This document shows, in pieces, positions 59,269-64,000 of a DNA stretch of 64,000 nucleotides. The stretch lies in NCBI GenBank assembly GCA_001632435.1, contig KV424041.1:34036-98035 (forward strand), given 5' to 3'. The notes below the pieces were generated by a model. It did not search any database. It was not told the DNA's origin and saw nothing but the letters and a program-made list of their open reading frames with translations. This DNA is from Calocera cornea HHB12733. Taxonomy: Eukaryota; Basidiomycota; Dacrymycetes; Dacrymycetales; Dacrymycetaceae. The position numbers and the translations under genes were made by a program. Each line of letters begins with the position of its first letter. The first letter of the stretch is position 1.

Positions 59269-60020
59269 TGGTAAGTACGAGCCATGAATCATTCAAGAAA
59301 GGCTTCTGACGAAAAGCCAGAGCCATATGCATAGTCCTCAGTAGTCAGGTATATAAGTAGGTAGTTAGCATAGTTAATGAAAATGATGATCCCGTTATTG
59401 TAACCCGACTCGTTTGCCCTCGACCTTCAGCAGAGCCTGCGCTTGTCCCATTGTCCTCTCCATCCAATCCGATTCTACCGTTGCCCATCGCTCGACTCTC
59501 GCTCCTTGCGCAGTCTGGACGTCATCTACAGTCGCGCAGCGATATGTTCAGGGTTGGGCAGGCCCTATCAGACCCGTCAGGGCTGTCAGGCCTGGCCATC
59601 TGAAAAGTCCCTGAGAAGGCCTAGTAACCACCTGCGCCGGGTTGGCAATGCCTGTCATTTGCTCCCGGGCCAATGTCATCATGCCGCATGATGGGCTGTG
59701 CTCGGCAGGGTGTCAGGCACTGATTGCTTTGCGTCATAATATTGCACCTGACACAGCTTGGTCAGGGTTGCCAGGGCGGATAAGCGCAAGCCTGTGTGAA
59801 GTACTCTGGCAAGTACTGATTGGATGCTCATCCGTCTTGTCAATCACTGGTCGTGTCTCTGTCAGGTCATGCAGACACGTCCAGACATGTGTCAGGTGAC
59901 TTGACATAACACTCCGAACGTCAGGTGCTGCATCTACACCACCTGCCAATCCCGCGGTCACTTAGTGTCAGGTTCCATGGGACTCCGATCATGGGGTGAC
60001 AATCATATATTGACTAGAAA
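59269..60020. other. Repeat-rich flank of the mobile element
   Basis: No gene. From about 59560 it is studded with ACCTGACA/TGTCAGGT and near variants (for example 59749, 59864, 59890, 59922, 59966), the same motif found throughout the element to the right. Confidence 0.6.
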
Positions 60021-61598
60021 CTACCACACATCCTTCCTCCTCCCCGCTATCTGGTTCTCCTTGCACAGCTGACGGAGCAGCTTCAAAGCGGTTCCACTAC
60101 TCATGCTCTTGTGCTCCCGTCTTGCTTTGGTTTCATCCGGGAAAAGTCGCCTGGGTAGATAATCAATAAGCATGTCATGTGTCAGGTGCATCACTGACCG
60201 GTTCCATACGGCCAACACATGAGGCAAGAAGGGTGCAAAGGTGTCACTTCTAAGCACATCGACAACGGTGTTGTAGAAGAGAAGATAAGAGAAGTTCCCT
60301 TGGCCCCCAGAATGGAATTGTTCATCCGAAGAAAGCGCGAGGCGAGCCTGCCCAAAATCAGGACATGTTTCGCCGTGTCAAGCACACTTAACACACCTGC
60401 ATGGCTACATAGGCAATTGCCTCGACGGTGATTTCAGTCATCTTGTGGCGTCCAGCCTTGCCCTGTCTGGCACTTCTTAACCCTTTCGGTCCTGTTGAAA
60501 CCGAAAATGTAGCCACAGATGGCGAAATGAAGATGCCAATGCCCATCTGGTCTTGTGTCAGGTACTGGCATTATTCTCACATACCAATGAATCACGTACT
60601 CTCAAAAGAAATTCGTTCTCCATCAGTCCTTCCGTAAGTTTGTTCATGTTGCACTCTCTGTTCTTGTACAAGAAGAGTGGGAAATTTTCTTCGTTCGTCA
60701 CGATTTCTTCCTCGACGTTCGTCTCTTCGTTAAGCTTCATGATCGGCAGGCCATCCTGAAGCTTAGCTCGACACCTTGAAGACCGATCGGTGTCAGCGGG
60801 TGATTCAGCTGAGGGTAGTCTGCTCACCCAAACTCGGGATCCTCCCACTCCTTGGCCAGGTCCACTGGACACAGATAGCGCCCTGTCATGTGGTGGTTGT
60901 ACCCGCGTTCTGCCTTCCGCTTGCGATGCAGACCTTCCGTCATGCCAGAGCCCTCGACAGCTCCCAATATGTCAATGCATATCTCCTTGCATGTTGCCGT
61001 GTCGTCGGTCCGCCCGACGCAGCGGCCCACCTCGATCTGGGGCATCATCAATGCAAGTGTCAAGTGCAACCATGGCCAGGGGCGTACCCGATTGGCAACA
61101 TCAGCCAGTACTCCAGGAGTACGACTTGCAATGTGATCCTCTATTTCCGGGATCACTGTGGCAATATTCCGGTACAATTGGACACTCTCCCGAATCCTAG
61201 CCATACAGCATCAGAGACGGCCACTTGACACAAGGCTGGAAACGGACTCCTCGTCCTCAATGTCATTGAGGTCATCCACCTCCAAGAACTCTCTTCCATC
61301 TCTGAGAGCCTGCTCGATGTTCCCAAAGAGAGAAAAGGCTCGCCCAATGTGCTTGCCGGCATTGCGGAAGGGGCAGAATTCGGTCCTACCCCAAATTGTG
61401 TCAAGTCGTTCTGAAAGGGTTAAAGGACACCTACCTTGGTCGCTTGGAAGCATCTAGCAAGTCGGCTTGTTGGAGCTTCCTCTTGGCAGCCTGACGTGCG
61501 AAGGCTGCCGTGGGAGACGATGGCGGAAGGGGAGACGACAAGTCTCCTGGGGAGGAGGAGACCAGTGTGGAGCTAGGAGGGACGGGGGTAGATGACAT
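60021..61598 (-). CDS. DUF6698 protein, element-associated
   Basis: Start ATG 61598, stop 60021-60023. Exons joined by about 50-bp GT..AG introns rebuild one open protein. Recognisable DUF6698 blocks in order: an N-terminal Ser/Pro tract with KRKLQQADLLDASKRPR; FCPFRNAGKHIGRAFSLFGN; VQLYRNIATVIPEIEDHI; IEVGRCVGRTDDTATCK; HRKRKAERGYNHHMTGRYLC; ENFPLFLYKNRECN; ARQGKAGRHKMTEITVEAIA; ARLALSSDEQF with a following FYNTVVDVL; and the terminal RRLFPDETKARREH. DUF6698 proteins are abundant in agaricomycetes and of unknown function. The gene is not obviously broken: every intron join keeps frame, one intron (after ADVANR) is 51 bp and in frame. It is divergent from the transposase, 475 bp apart. Confidence 0.75.
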
Positions 61599-61668
61599 GA
61601 CACTGGCGATGGAAGGGCCAGGCCGGTCCCCCCTCCTGCGTCCATTTCATACCTGACACACACTCCAG

Positions 61669-61709
61669 CGCAATCAGTGTAAACAAATCATCGCTTATCA
61701 CTGATTGCG
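61669..61709. repeat. 11-bp inverted repeat
   Basis: Arms 61669-61679 and 61699-61709 are exact reverse complements with a 19-bp AT-rich spacer, between the two divergent element genes. Confidence 0.8.
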
Positions 61710-61747
61710 ATCACGTGTGTTAGGTCAGGGGGGGCATGACACAACCG

Positions 61748-61836
61748 CACCTAACATTAGGTCAGGGGTGACCTGACGCAACGGCACCTAACGTTAGGTC
61801 AGGGGTGACCTGACACTACGGCACCTAAAACAACGG
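61748..61836. repeat. 37-bp tandem repeat with nested palindromes
   Basis: Two full units (61748-61784 and 61785-61821) differing at a few bases, a truncated third (61822-61836) and a degenerate one before them. Each unit contains the palindromes CCTAACGTTAGG (or one-base variant) and GGTCAGGGGTGACC, and ends in CTGAC, the element motif. Likely transposase binding or promoter sites. Confidence 0.85.
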
Positions 61837-62072
61837 AACCTTCTCGCATCATCCGTGGAATTCCTCACTCATGCATGGGAATTCTAATTAGTCATGGGAG
61901 AGGAAGCCATGAGTACACTGTACCAGAGTCCCCCCCACACATGACACACCGAGACTCGACCTGACGAGGGCGCACCTGACGCGTCGCGGTCCTTCCCAAA
62001 TCTTGCCCCTCCAAATACGATTCCATTATCCACTTGTTGGTTCTTCATCATCCAACATACCTTGATACTCTC

Positions 62073-63956
62073 ATGATATGGTCATGTGCTTGTGGGGCAT
62101 CCTTTGCCAACCGCGGCAAGCGCAGCTTACATCAGAGAGCGTGTCCAGTTCACGCTCTCGCACGGGAGCACGAGGCGGATGACGGTGACCTTTTCGCTCG
62201 CAAACTCCTGGAGAAAAGAGCCCGTGACCGAGCGAGGTTGCAATCCAACCCCAAGCGACAGCTTTCACTGGCAGGGGAGACTGAAGGGGAGACGTGGGAA
62301 GGAGACGTGAGTCTGTTAACTATGGTAATCCGGCGCGGCTGACCGGTCATGTTGGGTTGCAGTCAAGTGTCAGGTGGGACACTTCGAATACTCCCCAAGA
62401 GAATATGCAAGACGAATCCAGCCGAGACTCCGACCATGCCTTCCATGATGTAATGCCTCAAGGTCTCCACTGGCATTATGTTCCAATCAGCGCCCTGCCC
62501 ACTCCCCTATTGGATCAACCTGTGTCAAGTGACATTCCGCGAGCCACTCGTGCCAATCGGAACCGCCTCCCCGCACGATTCCAAGACTATCTTCCCGAGA
62601 GCTCCGCCAGGAGTGTCTCCACCGCCCTCTTGCCCACGATCGACGCCGATCCCCCTGCACTGCAGCCTCCGCCGCACCTGACAGACGCTCTTAACACCCC
62701 GAGTCCGTCCCGGATGCCAGACACGGAGACGTCTTCGGGGTGCCCTGAATGGCAGAGCCAGCCCAATCGATTCGGTCTCTATCGCAAGTACCTCCAAAGG
62801 CCGCTCTGCATTCCAGACCTCGATGCAGAGTTGGAAAGCTTGCTGAGCGGCGAGGCGGAAACTGTGCACTCCCCCCCTACACTCAATGTCAGTATCCCCG
62901 ATGACCAGGATACGGCTTCCAATCAGCCCACATACGTCCTCCGGCGCCTTCCCGCCCCCAAGATGCTTCTTCAACAACTTGACGCTCAGCGCCAGATTCC
63001 ACCTGACGCATACTCCCCCTGGCCCAATCGAGAGGCATTCTTGCTTGCTCAGCACTGGATGAATGGTCAAGTCAAGTCTTTGGCCGATTTGGAGCGCCTT
63101 TCTGCGCTCTTTCGGATGCCGGGGTTCGATGCCAATAAACTTCGCCATGTCAACTGGCGTGCCAGTTTTCGGAAACTCGATGAGGCCGTCCCTTCCTATG
63201 GACCGTTCCAATATGGCCCGGAGTGGAAGACCAGGGTATTGAGGTTGAAGGTGCCTTTGGGCAAGGGGAATGGGAATTGGGATTACCTGGTACCAGGCTT
63301 CCATTTCCGTGACCTGACACAGCTGGCCAGGGACGTGGTGGAAAATGACCCGCGCTCCACGGCCTTCCATTGGGAGCCCTTCGGGCTTTGGAAGCATGCC
63401 GAAACTTCCCAGCAACCGGATCAACGTGTGTTCTCTGAAGGATTCACTGGAGATTACATGTTGGAGGAGTTCCGCAGCATTTTGTCGTTGCCGCCCAACA
63501 ACTGCGATCTGCCCCGGGCGATTCTTGGTTTCTGCTTCTGGTCTGATGCCACTCAAGCTACGCAGTTTGGGCATTCGTATCTCTGGCCAGGATATGCTAT
63601 GTTCGTTAATCAGTCAGTGAGGGAGAGGTGTAGCCCTACGTCAGGTGCATGCCACCACTTTGCTCACTTCCCCACGGTACGCTCCCACGGTTCATGACCC
63701 TCCCATCCTCACCTAACACTTGGATGTAGATTCCCAACTCTTTCCACAAAGAGTACTTTGCACGCACGGGCCGCGCACCCAGCTCTAGACTGCTCTCACA
63801 CCTCAAGAGTATCACGATGCATGCCGCCTGGGACACCCTACTCAACTCAGACTTCATGGAGGGCTACAAGAATGGATTTCCCATGAGATGTGGAGATGGG
63901 TTTGAGCGCCGCGTGTTCTTCCGCGTTTTCGCCTATTGTGCAGACTACCCTGAGAA
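62073..63956 (+). CDS. Plavaka transposase, cut by window end
   Basis: Exons 62073-62306, 62363-63676 and 63730-63956 cover about 590 residues; the gene continues beyond the window after a donor at 63957. It opens with a zinc-finger-like WSCACGASFANRGKRSLHQR and CPVH, typical of Plavaka proteins, then a basic RLPARFQDYLP block, PWPNREAFLLAQHWMNGQ, VLRLKVPLGKGNGNWDYLVP, the SYLWPGYAMFVNQS and SGACHHFAHFPT blocks, and KSITMHAAWDTLLNSDFMEG with CGDGFERRVFFRVFAYCADY at the edge, which lie in the catalytic region. These order and spacing match the Plavaka (CACTA/KDZ-related) family. No internal stop or frameshift was seen in this part, so the copy may be young. Confidence 0.88.
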
Positions 63957-64000
63957 GTGTGTCAAGTGACCAAGTGACCAGTCAGAAGTCAAAAGACTGA

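Larger units (their letters stand above)
59560..64000. mobile_element. Plavaka-type (CACTA-like) DNA transposon region
   Basis: Contains a Plavaka-family transposase (62073 onward, plus) and a divergent DUF6698 gene (60021-61598, minus), with about 20 copies of ACCTGACA-like motifs and nested palindromic repeats between them. The left edge is placed where the motif array starts; no clear CACTA terminal inverted repeat or target duplication was identified, and the right end lies outside the window, so limits are approximate. Confidence 0.65.

Overview
The window is nuclear DNA of a filamentous basidiomycete, most likely an agaricomycete (Polyporales/Agaricales type). The signs are tightly packed genes, many introns of only 47-60 bp with GT..AG ends, high GC with C-ending codons, a Plavaka-type transposase and a DUF6698 gene (both typical of mushroom genomes), and ordinary eukaryotic housekeeping genes. 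No rRNA, tRNA, CRISPR array or bacterial-style operon was recognised. Gene models below were built by hand by joining exons in frame; protein lengths come from those joins.

Layout. 0-25 kb is conserved core: alpha/beta hydrolase (-), NDUFA9/COQ11-like dehydrogenase (-), PAF-acetylhydrolase (+), glutaminyl-tRNA synthetase (+), alpha-tubulin (+), CCCH zinc-finger protein (+), PUB-domain protein (-), vacuolar aspartic protease (+), the tiny gamma-tubulin-complex gene MZT1 (+), an unknown 506-aa protein (-), BCD1 (+), arginyl-tRNA-protein transferase ATE1 (-), a PROPPIN autophagy protein (-) and mitochondrial inner-membrane peptidase (-). 25-31 kb is accessory: three minus-strand members of an unrecognised protein family (called here the DPDDRT family, DF1-DF3). 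31-55 kb is core again: a STB6-like protein (-), a Whi3/scw1 RNA-binding protein (-), acyl-protein thioesterase (-), TRM10 (+), NDUFAF5-like methyltransferase (-), a C2H2 zinc-finger protein (+) and a 1357-aa low-complexity protein (-). 55-59 kb carries two more DPDDRT family members on the plus strand (DF4, DF5). 59.5-64 kb is a mobile element with a DUF6698 gene (-) and a Plavaka transposase (+) diverging from a repeat-rich centre; the transposase runs off the window.

The most interesting structure is the DPDDRT family. Five genes with six copies of a roughly 120-130 aa domain sit in two clusters, left cluster all minus and right cluster all plus. A 0.76-kb segment lying upstream of DF3 is repeated in inverted orientation upstream of DF5, so the 26-kb block of ordinary genes between them is bracketed by an inverted repeat. 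A short upstream box recurs near several family members, and three of them begin with a minute first exon of 8-14 nt. I do not recognise the domain and assign no function.
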